Source of the DNA: JBBPYA01 sp038200385
GTDB lineage: Bacteria; Actinomycetota; Actinomycetes; Mycobacteriales; Geodermatophilaceae
NCBI GenBank assembly: GCA_038200385.1
Contig: JBBPYA010000031.1
Span: 1-5,953 of the forward strand
Direction of reading: 5' to 3'
Length of the DNA stretch: 5,953 bases
Of the stretch, positions 1 to 4,902 are shown in pieces; position 1 is the stretch's first letter; every line of letters starts with the position of its first letter. The position numbers and the translations under genes were made by a program. Below the pieces are notes generated by a model. The model was not told where the DNA came from and made no database searches. It was given only the letters and a program-made list of their open reading frames with translations.

Positions 1-165
1 ATGTGCCCGGCCCGGGCCTACATCCCGGGCCTGCTCTCCGACGTACTCGACGGCACCCTGGACGCCAGTCCGGTGCTGGACCTGACCGTAGGTCTGGAAG
101 AGATCGTCGACGGCTACGCGATGATGGACGATCGGCTGGCGCTCAAGACGCACGTGAAGTTCTGA
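1..165 (+). CDS. Zinc-dependent alcohol dehydrogenase, C-terminal fragment (5' end outside window)
   Basis: The frame is open from base 1 to a TGA at 163-165 and gives 54 residues. The ending GLEEIVDGYAMMDDRLALKT followed by HVKF matches the usual C-terminus of medium-chain zinc-type alcohol dehydrogenases. In that family a segment like 'DP..VFDLTV.LEEV.DGYRAMDERRAIKV' closes the catalytic GroES-like domain after the Rossmann fold. The zinc ligands and NAD(P)-binding motif would lie upstream and cannot be seen, so substrate and cofactor are unknown. The ATG at base 1 is most likely an internal methionine, because a 54-residue protein would be only the tail of the family's usual length of about 350-390 residues. 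The gene converges on the reverse-strand PAQR gene, with 7 nt between the two stop codons and no clear terminator hairpin. The family call rests on the tail alone. Confidence 0.68.
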   Translation: MCPARAYIPGLLSDVLDGTLDASPVLDLTVGLEEIVDGYAMMDDRLALKTHVKF

Positions 166-172
166 GCCGGCT

Positions 173-844
173 TCAGCTGTGGTAGAGCACGAAGTACACC
201 GCGATGTAGTGGCAGATCGCTGCCACGACGGTGCACGCGTGGAACACCTCGTGGTAGCCGAACAGCGCCGGCGAGGGGTTGGGCCAGCCCACGGCGTACG
301 CCAGCGCCCCCACGCTGTACAGCACCCCGCCGACCAGTAGCAACACGAGCGCGGTGACGCCGCTGTTGGCCAGGATCTCCGGCAGCACGAAGACCGCCAT
401 CCAGCCCAGCGCGAGGTAGATCGGGACACCGAGCCACCGCGGGCCGTCGGGCCAGAGCAGCTTGAGCAGGACCCCGGCGACCGCGCCGGCCCAGACGGTG
501 GACAGGATGACCGCGCTGGAGCCGGGGCCCAGCGCGAGCACGGCGAACGGCGTGTAGCTCCCCGCGATGAACACGAAGATCATCGAGTGGTCCAGCCGCT
601 TCATGACCAACCAGCCGCGGGTCGTCCAGGCCCGACGGTGGTACAGCGCGCTCGTCCCGAACAGCAGGCTGACGGTCAGGCAGTACACGGCCACCGAGAA
701 CCCGGCGCGCGCGCCCTGGACCGCGGCCAGCGGGATCAGCACGGCGGCGGTGACCACCGAGCCGAAGAAGGTCCCCGTGTGCAACCAGCCGCGCAGCCGG
801 GGGGCCTCGATCCGGAAGCGTTCCGGCGCGCTGAGTGCAGCCAC
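173..844 (-). CDS. trhA: Hemolysin III / PAQR family 7-TM membrane protein (TrhA-like)
   Basis: This 223-residue integral membrane protein is of normal length for bacterial hemolysin III/PAQR proteins. About seven hydrophobic segments are visible, near residues 24-44, 47-69, 86-105, 109-131, 137-158, 162-185 and 202-222. The PAQR signatures are present: GTSALYHR with the SxxxH motif (S65, H69), RLDHSMIFVFIAGSYTPF (D85, H86), and a C-terminal HxxxH (H198-E-V-F-H202). In family members of known structure these histidines bind zinc near the cytoplasmic face. Bacterial members are linked to membrane-fluidity homeostasis (TrhA) rather than proven haemolysis, so the hemolysin name should not be read as a toxin call. 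The start is a GTG at 844-842. It has no Shine-Dalgarno, but a TAACCT box ends 6 nt upstream, suggesting a leaderless mRNA. The gene is divergent from the cis-prenyltransferase, the same arrangement as Rv1085c-Rv1086 in M. tuberculosis. Confidence 0.93.
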   Translation of the reverse strand: MAALSAPERFRIEAPRLRGWLHTGTFFGSVVTAAVLIPLAAVQGARAGFSVAVYCLTVSLLFGTSALYHRRAWTTRGWLVMKRLDHSMIFVFIAGSYTPFAVLALGPGSSAVILSTVWAGAVAGVLLKLLWPDGPRWLGVPIYLALGWMAVFVLPEILANSGVTALVLLLVGGVLYSVGALAYAVGWPNPSPALFGYHEVFHACTVVAAICHYIAVYFVLYHS

Positions 845-850
845 GGCGCC

Positions 851-856
851 AGGTTA
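851..856 (-). promoter_or_regulatory. Putative -10 box of the PAQR gene (leaderless)
   Basis: On the reverse strand this reads TAACCT, which fits the actinobacterial SigA-type TANNNT consensus. Six bases (GGCGCC) separate it from the GTG start at 844. That spacing puts the expected transcription start on or next to the G of the start codon, so the mRNA would be leaderless. This agrees with the lack of any purine-rich ribosome-binding site. No TTGACA-like -35 is visible. Confidence 0.5.
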
Positions 857-952
857 CGCGTCCGTCGGGCCCCCGCCACTCACCCGAAAGGGGGTGACCG
901 CGGCCGACTCACCGGTGTCGCACGCTGGCCGGTGCGCGGCGGGGTCCGGGCG

Positions 953-958
953 TACCCT
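953..958 (+). promoter_or_regulatory. Putative -10 box of the cis-prenyltransferase gene (leaderless)
   Basis: TACCCT fits TANNNT and is followed by 8 nt before the GTG start at 967. There is no Shine-Dalgarno in the bases before the start (GACCCTCC). Transcription would start at or within a base or two of the GTG, giving a leaderless mRNA. No -35 element is recognisable near 930-936. Confidence 0.5.
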
Positions 959-966
959 GACCCTCC

Positions 967-1734
967 GTGGGGCTGCGCAACCTTCTGTACAGGGCCTATG
1001 AGTGGCGCCTGCTCCGCTCCCTCGACCCGACTTGCGTTCCCCGACACGTCGGGCTGATGGCCGACGGCAACCGGCGCTGGGCGCGGGCCAGCGGCCGGTG
1101 GGACGTCACCGACGGCTACCGGGTCGGCGCGGACAAGATCAGCGAGTTCCTCGGCTGGTGCGACGACGTCGGCGTCGAGGTCGTGACGCTGTGGCTGCTG
1201 TCTACGGACAACCTGTCCCGGAAGGCCTCGGAACTGCAGCCGCTGATGCACATCATCGAGACCCTCGTCGAGGACCTCGCCCAGCCGCACCGGAACTGGC
1301 AGCTGCGCATCGTCGGCGCGCTGGACCTGCTGCCGCCCGAGACCGCGGCGGCGCTGAAATCCTCGGCGGAGCGGACCGTGGGCCGGCGCGGTGCGGACGT
1401 CAACGTCGCGGTGGGGTACGGCGGGCGCCGCGAGATCGCCGACGCCGTGCGGTCCCTGCTGTCCGAGCACGCCTCCCGCGGTACGACGATCGAGGAACTC
1501 GCCGAGGTGCTCGACGTCGAGCACATCGCCGAGCACCTGTACACCCGGGGTCAGCCGGACCCGGACCTGGTGATCCGAACCAGCGGCGAGCTGCGGTTGG
1601 GCGGGTTCCTGCTCTGGCAGAGCGTGCACTCGGAGTTCTACTTCTGCGACGCCTACTGGCCGGAGTTCCGCCGGGTCGACTTCCTCCGTGCGCTGCGTGA
1701 CTACTCCGCCCGAAACCGGCGCTTCGGCGGCTAG
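967..1734 (+). CDS. Cis-prenyl (Z-isoprenyl) diphosphate synthase, probably the short-chain type (Rv1086-like)
   Basis: This 255-residue protein has the full set of UPP synthase family motifs. MADGNRRWAR at 31-40 carries the catalytic Asp33. YGGRREI is at 151-157. RTSGELRLGGFLLWQS at 204-219 is followed by EFYFCDAYWPEF at 223-234. The enzyme condenses isopentenyl diphosphate in cis onto an allylic diphosphate, a step toward the lipid carrier for cell-wall assembly. The segment TLWLLSTDNL (74-83) replaces the TLYAFSSENW typical of long-chain UppS. Leu77 falls where E. coli UppS has Ala69 and, as I recall, where the C15 Z-farnesyl diphosphate synthase Rv1086 has a size-limiting leucine. A short product is therefore inferred, supported by the adjacent PAQR gene as in Rv1085c-Rv1086. 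The GTG start at 967 is chosen because a -10 box directly precedes it. Catalysis is near certain; chain length is not. A general label would be uppS-family isoprenyl transferase. Confidence 0.93.
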   Translation: MGLRNLLYRAYEWRLLRSLDPTCVPRHVGLMADGNRRWARASGRWDVTDGYRVGADKISEFLGWCDDVGVEVVTLWLLSTDNLSRKASELQPLMHIIETLVEDLAQPHRNWQLRIVGALDLLPPETAAALKSSAERTVGRRGADVNVAVGYGGRREIADAVRSLLSEHASRGTTIEELAEVLDVEHIAEHLYTRGQPDPDLVIRTSGELRLGGFLLWQSVHSEFYFCDAYWPEFRRVDFLRALRDYSARNRRFGG

Positions 1735-1780
1735 CGCCGTCGGTGCGCCTGCAGCCGTGGCCGCCTGGAACACTGCGGAT

Positions 1781-2998
1781 GTGGACGTGGCCGCCGAGTA
1801 CGTGTTGCTGGGACTGCGCTTCGACCGGATCGAGGAGGGCTTCGTCGACGCCTTCACCGGCGACCCGGCGCTGCGACGGGCGGTGGCCGACGAACCGGCC
1901 CCCACCGCGGCCGGGCTGGCCCGCCGGGCCCGGGAGCTGCTCGCCGAACTGCCCTCCACCGGACTGCCGTCGGGCCGCGCGGACTACCTGCACGCCCAGC
2001 TGACCGGCCTGGAGTGCAGCGCCCGCAAGCTCGACGGCGAGGACGTCGGGTTCGTCGCGGAGGTGGCGGCGTACTTCCAGGTCGACATCGAGCGCGGGGC
2101 CGAGCAGGACTACCTGGCCGCGCACGACCGGCTCGCCGAGCTGTTGCCGGGCCGCGGGTCACTGGCCGAGCGCTACGACCGGTACCGCACCGCCGGCGAG
2201 TGCCCCCCGGACCGGCTGGAGTCGGTCGTCCGCGAGCTGTCCGGGGCGTTGCGTGACCGGGTCCGGGCCGACTACGGGCTGCCGGAGCCGGAGACCGTCC
2301 AGTACGACATCGTCACCGACAAGCCCTGGTCGGGTTTCAACTACTACCTCGGCGACTACCGCTCCCAGGTGGCCATCAACGTCGATCTGCCGCACCGGCT
2401 GATGCAGCTGCCGCACCTGGTCGCGCACGAGTCCTACCCGGGACACCACACCGAGCACTGTCGCAAAGAGCGGGGGCTGGTCGAGCGGGACCAGCACGTC
2501 GAGCACACCGTCTTCCTGGTCAACACCCCCGAGTGCCTGATGGCTGAGGGACTGGCCGACCTCGGCATCCGGGCGTCGGTCGGGCCCGGCTGGGGGCGCT
2601 GGGCCGAGGAGATCCTGGCCGACCTCGGGCTCAGCGTCGACGGGGAGCTGGCCGAGCGGGTGGCCGCGGCGACGGCCGGGCTGGACCGGGTCCGTCAGGA
2701 CGCGGCGCTGATGCTGCACGACGGCGGCGCCGCTGACGACAAGGTCCTCGGCTACCTCCAGCATTGGCTGCTGATCCCGGAGAAGCAGGCCCGGCAGAGC
2801 CTGCGCTTCCTGTCCGATCCGCTGTGGCGGGCCTACACGTCCACGTATGTCGAGGGGTACCGCTTACTGTCGACGTGGCTGGACGCCGCGTCGCCGGGGG
2901 AGTCGGTGTCGGGACGGTTCCGGCGGCTGCTCGACGAACCGCTCACCCCGGAAGGCGTCCGCGCCGAACTCTCCGTCGCCGGGACGACGCCCGAGTGA
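1781..2998 (+). CDS. DUF885 family protein, putative zinc metallopeptidase
   Basis: From the GTG at 1781 the product is 405 residues, shorter than the roughly 550-600 common for DUF885 proteins but like the compact actinobacterial form. The family signature LVAHESYPGHHTEHC contains H216-E217 and H222-H223, a split HE...H motif expected to bind zinc. E256 in ECLMAEGLADLG (251-262) is a candidate further ligand, matching the EG(W/L)A motif of the family. WSGFNYYLGDYRSQVAIN (183-200) and the C-terminal DPLWRAYTSTYVEGYRLL (346-363) also look conserved. Substrate is unknown; peptidase activity is inferred from the motif and no signal peptide is seen, so it is probably cytoplasmic. The frame is open back to a GTG at 1688 inside the prenyltransferase gene. 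I prefer 1781 (GGA at 1767-1769, and the conserved YVLLGLRFDRI begins soon after); GTGs at 1757 and 1787 (GGA at 1777-1779) are possible. It probably shares a transcript with the preceding gene. Confidence 0.85.
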   Translation: MDVAAEYVLLGLRFDRIEEGFVDAFTGDPALRRAVADEPAPTAAGLARRARELLAELPSTGLPSGRADYLHAQLTGLECSARKLDGEDVGFVAEVAAYFQVDIERGAEQDYLAAHDRLAELLPGRGSLAERYDRYRTAGECPPDRLESVVRELSGALRDRVRADYGLPEPETVQYDIVTDKPWSGFNYYLGDYRSQVAINVDLPHRLMQLPHLVAHESYPGHHTEHCRKERGLVERDQHVEHTVFLVNTPECLMAEGLADLGIRASVGPGWGRWAEEILADLGLSVDGELAERVAAATAGLDRVRQDAALMLHDGGAADDKVLGYLQHWLLIPEKQARQSLRFLSDPLWRAYTSTYVEGYRLLSTWLDAASPGESVSGRFRRLLDEPLTPEGVRAELSVAGTTPE

Positions 2999-3002
2999 TC
3001 CG

Positions 3003-3428
3003 ATGAGCGACCCCGGTGAGCCCGGGCCCAACCCGGTGTTGCCCGCCGGACGCTGGCCGTCGGCGTGGCCGGACCTGTGGCGCCCGGTGCGGGATCGAGC
3101 GGTGTTCGCGCTTCTGACTTTCGTCCTGACCCTGATCGGTACGGCGCTGTTCGGGGATCTCGGCCGGTCCTGGTGGCTGGCTCTGCTACCGCTGGTCCTG
3201 CTGGTCGGCCCGGTGCTGCGGCCGGGCCGGGTCCGCCGCCGCTTCGAGCAGGCCGCCGCCCGGAACCGGCTGCGGGTGCACGCGCACGGGGCCGGCTGGC
3301 GGGCGCAGCCCCCGGGCCGCCTGCACGTCGTCGCGCTGCTCTCCCCGGACGGTGCTGCGCGCTATCTCGACCGGCATCGTCGGTTACGCGGAAAACCCCC
3401 CACGGGGTCGGCAGCGAATGCACAGTAG
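3003..3428 (+). CDS. Small two-TM membrane protein of unknown function
   Basis: I do not recognise this 141-residue protein. The ATG at 3003 lies 4 nt after the stop of the DUF885 gene, and there is no strong ribosome-binding site, so translation is probably coupled. The N-terminus is Pro/Gly-rich (residues 1-24). Two hydrophobic segments follow, at about 33-52 (AVFALLTFVLTLIGTALFG) and 57-73 (WWLALLPLVLLVGPVLRPG), joined by a short GDLGRS turn. After them comes a strongly basic stretch RVRRRFEQAAARNRLRVHAH (76-95), which by the positive-inside rule would be cytoplasmic and implies that both termini are inside. The C-terminal 40 residues are Arg-rich and low in complexity (RYLDRHRRLRGK at 120-131). 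The end lies only 20 nt before the hemerythrin gene. Other frames are open here, so coding status rests on the coupled start, the clean hydrophobic pattern and its place in the gene cluster. Confidence 0.65.
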   Translation: MSDPGEPGPNPVLPAGRWPSAWPDLWRPVRDRAVFALLTFVLTLIGTALFGDLGRSWWLALLPLVLLVGPVLRPGRVRRRFEQAAARNRLRVHAHGAGWRAQPPGRLHVVALLSPDGAARYLDRHRRLRGKPPTGSAANAQ

Positions 3429-3437
3429 AGCTGACGT

Positions 3438-3443
3438 GGGGAG
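3438..3443 (+). promoter_or_regulatory. Ribosome-binding site GGGGAG of the hemerythrin gene
   Basis: A purine-rich GGGGAG sits 5 nt before the GTG at 3449. It selects that start over the much longer open frame reaching back to 3065 and over an in-frame GTG at 3443 that overlaps the site itself. Confidence 0.65.
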
Positions 3444-3448
3444 TGGCA

Positions 3449-4093
3449 GTGACGGCAAGCATCTCGGAGGGCGCGACGTTGATCGTCGCCGTGCACGAGG
3501 CGCTGCGTCGCGACGTGGAGCGGCTGGAGTCCGGCGTACGGCGAGGGGACCTGACCGACCCGGTCCGGCGAGCGCCCTTCCTTGCCGGCTGGCAGCTGTT
3601 GCGCCTGCACCTGCTGGCCCACCACGACGGTGAGGACCGCAACCTGTGGCCGCTGGTGCGGATCTACCTGCCGGCCCGGGTGGAGGAGACCGAGATCCTG
3701 GACGCGATGGAGGCCGAGCACCGGGACCTCGCCACGCTCGTCGCCGACATCCAGACCGCCGTGGACAACTCCGACCCGGGCTGGCTCGGTGAGGCGACGG
3801 CGACGCTGAGGCAGGCTCTCGACGAGCACGTACGGCACGAGGAGAGCGCTGCCCTGCCGCTGGCCGACCGGGTCCTGACCGCCGCCGACTGGAAGCAGTT
3901 CGCCCGTGATCAGCGGCACTCGGGCTCGGTGTCCGGCCTGTCCGAGCTCCTGCCGTACCTGCTCGACGGTGCGGGTCCGGAGCGGGCCGAGGCGGTGTCC
4001 GGCACCCTGTCGCGCGCCCAGCGGGTCTTGCTGCACCGGGTCTGGCTGCCGCGCTTCGCCCAGCGCCCGCGCTGGGGCGAGGCGGCCCCCTGA
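3449..4093 (+). CDS. Hemerythrin-type HHE cation-binding domain protein
   Basis: The 214-residue product has a hemerythrin HHE four-helix layout: H16 in AVHEALRRD, H58xxxE62 in LLAHHDGEDRNLWPLV, H91 in EAEHRDLATLV, and H127xxxE131 in LDEHVRHEESAALPLADRVL. In this family these residues hold a non-haem di-iron centre that can bind O2 or react with nitric oxide or peroxide. Which of these applies cannot be read from the sequence. The HHE domain covers about residues 10-145. The remaining 70 residues (QFARDQRHSGSVSGLSELLP onward to WGEAAP) form the C-terminal segment that often follows HHE domains in actinobacterial members, with no motif I can name. There is no signal peptide or TM segment, so the protein is cytosolic. 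The start is the GTG at 3449 with GGGGAG upstream. The gene follows the small membrane protein by 20 nt and is probably the last gene of the cluster; a 67-nt repeat begins 7 nt after its stop. Confidence 0.9.
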   Translation: MTASISEGATLIVAVHEALRRDVERLESGVRRGDLTDPVRRAPFLAGWQLLRLHLLAHHDGEDRNLWPLVRIYLPARVEETEILDAMEAEHRDLATLVADIQTAVDNSDPGWLGEATATLRQALDEHVRHEESAALPLADRVLTAADWKQFARDQRHSGSVSGLSELLPYLLDGAGPERAEAVSGTLSRAQRVLLHRVWLPRFAQRPRWGEAAP

Positions 4094-4100
4094 ACTGCCG

Positions 4101-4114
4101 TTACCGTCCGGTAA
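4101..4114. promoter_or_regulatory. 14-bp palindrome TTACCGTCCGGTAA (operator-like)
   Basis: TTACCG and CGGTAA are perfect inverted half-sites separated by TC. This size and symmetry resemble operators of TetR-family repressors. Because it is downstream of the hemerythrin gene and there is no gene start nearby, it may instead be simply the end of the repeat element. Confidence 0.4.
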
Positions 4115-4167
4115 AGGTGCACGGACGGGCGGTTGGCGGCCTTCAGGGTGCCCTTTTGCCCACGGTT
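4101..4167. repeat. 67-nt dispersed repeat, copy A
   Basis: It aligns without gaps to 4621-4687 with 54 of 67 bases identical, and the similarity ends sharply on both sides. It begins with the palindrome TTACCGTCCGGTAA (4101-4114). A conserved core GGACGGGCGGTTGGC (4123-4137) follows, then CTTTTG (4153-4158) and CACGGTT (4161-4167). It starts 7 nt after the hemerythrin stop. In the reverse direction the two copies read ANRPS(V/L)..YRTVT, but the substitutions fall at all codon positions, so a conserved peptide is not supported. Confidence 0.7.
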
Positions 4168-4176
4168 ACGAGGACA

Positions 4177-4187
4177 GGTCACTGACC
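4177..4187. repeat. Short inverted repeat GGTCACTGACC
   Basis: This is a perfect 5-bp inverted repeat with one central base, 9 nt downstream of repeat copy A. Inverted repeats of this length are frequent by chance in GC-rich DNA, and no gene start is near it. Confidence 0.25.
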
Positions 4188-4228
4188 ACGGGACGACCGC
4201 GCGCCGTGTGGCGGCGTCCAAGGAGGCC

Positions 4229-4292
4229 GTGGGGTCTTGGCGGCCGAGCGGGGGCTGTGGGGTCCTGGCGGCCGAGCGGGGGCTGTGGGGTC
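4229..4292. repeat. 28-bp tandem direct repeat, two full copies plus a partial
   Basis: The unit begins GTGGGGTC, has TGGCGGCCGAGC in the middle and ends GGGGGCT. Copies lie at 4229-4256 and 4257-4284 and differ at one base (T or C at unit position 9). A third copy is cut after its first 8 bases (4285-4292). A more diverged related stretch starts at about 4209 (TGGCGGC, then AGGAGGCC before GTGGGGTC), so an older copy may precede them. The unit length is not a multiple of three, which argues against an expanding coding repeat. Confidence 0.8.
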
Positions 4293-4418
4293 GTCCCGCC
4301 GCAGGGCACGCCCCTGCCGCGCCGCCCTACCTCGGCTTCCGTCCCGCGGCGACGGGTACCGCCCCGGTGATCTCCGCGTCCGTCGCCGACGTTCACTCGG
4401 GGCCGGACAGCCCTGCTC

Positions 4419-4571
4419 GCCGCCCGCGGAGGTGGACGTGATCTTCGGCTGGAAGATGAATACCAGCACGGCGACCGGAATGGTCAGCAGGACCGCCGTC
4501 CCCAGCTTGAGCGGCAAACGCTGGGCCTGGCCCTGCCCCTGTGAGGCCAGCGTGGCTACCCCGTTGGTCAG
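4419..4571 (-). pseudogene. Possible C-terminal remnant of a sugar-ABC-type permease (MalG-like)
   Basis: On the reverse strand the frame reads LTNGVATLASQGQGQAQRLP and then LKLGTAVLLTIPVAVLVFIFQPKITSTSAGG. The second part is a clean membrane span followed by FQ.KI.....AGG. This resembles the last TM helix and tail of carbohydrate ABC transporter permeases, which commonly end 'LPV.VLF...Q...V.G...GAVKG'. Third codon positions are strongly G/C, unlike the Arg/Pro-rich noise around it. No start codon with a ribosome-binding site, EAA loop or upstream TM helices are present, and repeat copy B lies about 50 nt upstream. It is therefore a fragment at best. The family assignment is recalled pattern matching and may be wrong; a chance hydrophobic frame is the alternative. 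Confidence 0.3.
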
Positions 4572-4620
4572 GCACAGGGCATCGGGGTCCTGGGCGGAGA
4601 CGACTACTGCCGGCCTCAAG

Positions 4621-4634
4621 TTACCGTTCGGTAA
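4621..4634. promoter_or_regulatory. 14-bp palindrome TTACCGTTCGGTAA (operator-like)
   Basis: The half-sites are identical to those in the palindrome at 4101-4114; the two sites differ only in the two-base centre (TT versus TC). A single repressor dimer could recognise both. No gene start lies immediately downstream. Confidence 0.4.
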
Positions 4635-4687
4635 GTGCGCAGGGACGGGCGGTTGGCACCGTCCAGGATGCTCTTTTGTGCACGGTT
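4621..4687. repeat. 67-nt dispersed repeat, copy B
   Basis: This is the second copy of the element at 4101-4167, in the same orientation and exactly 520 nt away (13 mismatches, no gaps). It begins with the palindrome TTACCGTTCGGTAA. Within this copy GGACGG (4643-4648) and CCGTCC (4659-4664) could form a 6-bp hairpin, but copy A has lost this pairing, so a conserved RNA fold is not supported. Confidence 0.7.
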
Positions 4688-4788
4688 CGCCGAGTTGGGC
4701 CACCGTCGGCGGTCCGAATGACAGATCCCGGCGCCGTAGCCGGTCGGGGTCGGGGCGTGTCCTGCAGGGGGCGCGCTTCCCCGGGTCG

Positions 4789-4794
4789 TAGCGT
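4789..4794 (+). promoter_or_regulatory. Weak candidate -10 box upstream of phoH2
   Basis: TAGCGT fits TANNNT and would give a leader of about 150 nt before the phoH2 start at 4953. No -35 is recognisable. This is the only reasonable match I noted between repeat copy B and phoH2, and chance matches to TANNNT are common. Confidence 0.2.
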
Positions 4795-4804
4795 GGTCGG
4801 TGAG

Positions 4805-4826
4805 CGGGCCGGGACCGGTCCGCCCG
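4805..4826. repeat. Inverted repeat centred on GGACCGGTCC upstream of phoH2
   Basis: GGACCGGTCC (4812-4821) is a perfect 10-bp palindrome. Outer arms CGGGC (4805-4809) and GCCCG (4822-4826) extend it, with a two-base bulge on the left. It could be a protein-binding site or, as RNA, a tight stem with almost no loop. No T-run follows, so it is not a standard terminator. Confidence 0.4.
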
Positions 4827-4902
4827 GGGAGGCCCTGACGGATGCCGCGGTCGAGCATCGAGGGGGCCGGCACCAGCCCCCAGCGCGCACCGCGCTAGGG
4901 CC

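Larger units (their letters stand above)
845..966. promoter_or_regulatory. Divergent intergenic promoter region between PAQR gene and cis-prenyltransferase
   Basis: This 122-bp spacer separates two head-to-head genes and carries a candidate promoter for each. A perfect 6+6 inverted repeat, TCACCC (880-885) and GGGTGA (892-897), sits within it with a 6-nt spacer GAAAGG. An 8-bp palindrome CACCGGTG lies at 910-917. Neither promoter has a recognisable -35. The inverted repeat falls around the -35 position of the reverse promoter, so it could be an operator or activator site; this is inference only. Confidence 0.55.

Noticed and set aside
880..1959. Long reverse-strand open frame (359 codons) across the prenyltransferase gene
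   Set aside because: It is antisense to a gene with all catalytic motifs, and its translation is Arg/Pro/Ala-rich with no domain. It is a GC-rich shadow.
3395..3412. ACCCC/GGGGT mini-hairpin just before the end of the small membrane protein gene
   Set aside because: A 5-bp stem inside a coding region of GC-rich DNA is expected by chance, and no T-run follows.
3065..3448. N-terminal extension of the hemerythrin frame back to GTG 3065
   Set aside because: The extension overlaps the small membrane protein gene, is Ala/Arg/Pro-rich noise, and the GGGGAG site before GTG 3449 gives a normal-length HHE protein.
4229..4292. CRISPR array
   Set aside because: The units are directly adjacent with no unique spacers and only two full copies exist.
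4643..4680. Rho-independent terminator (GGACGG/CCGTCC hairpin, then TCTTTT) in repeat copy B
   Set aside because: The T-run is several bases beyond the stem and only four T long, and the stem is not preserved in copy A, which is the copy that follows a gene.
4101..4687. The two 67-nt repeats as a conserved peptide (ANRPS..YRTVT on the reverse strand)
   Set aside because: Substitutions between the copies hit all three codon positions and change most variable residues. One copy stops right after the motif and the other reads on, so protein-level selection is not shown.
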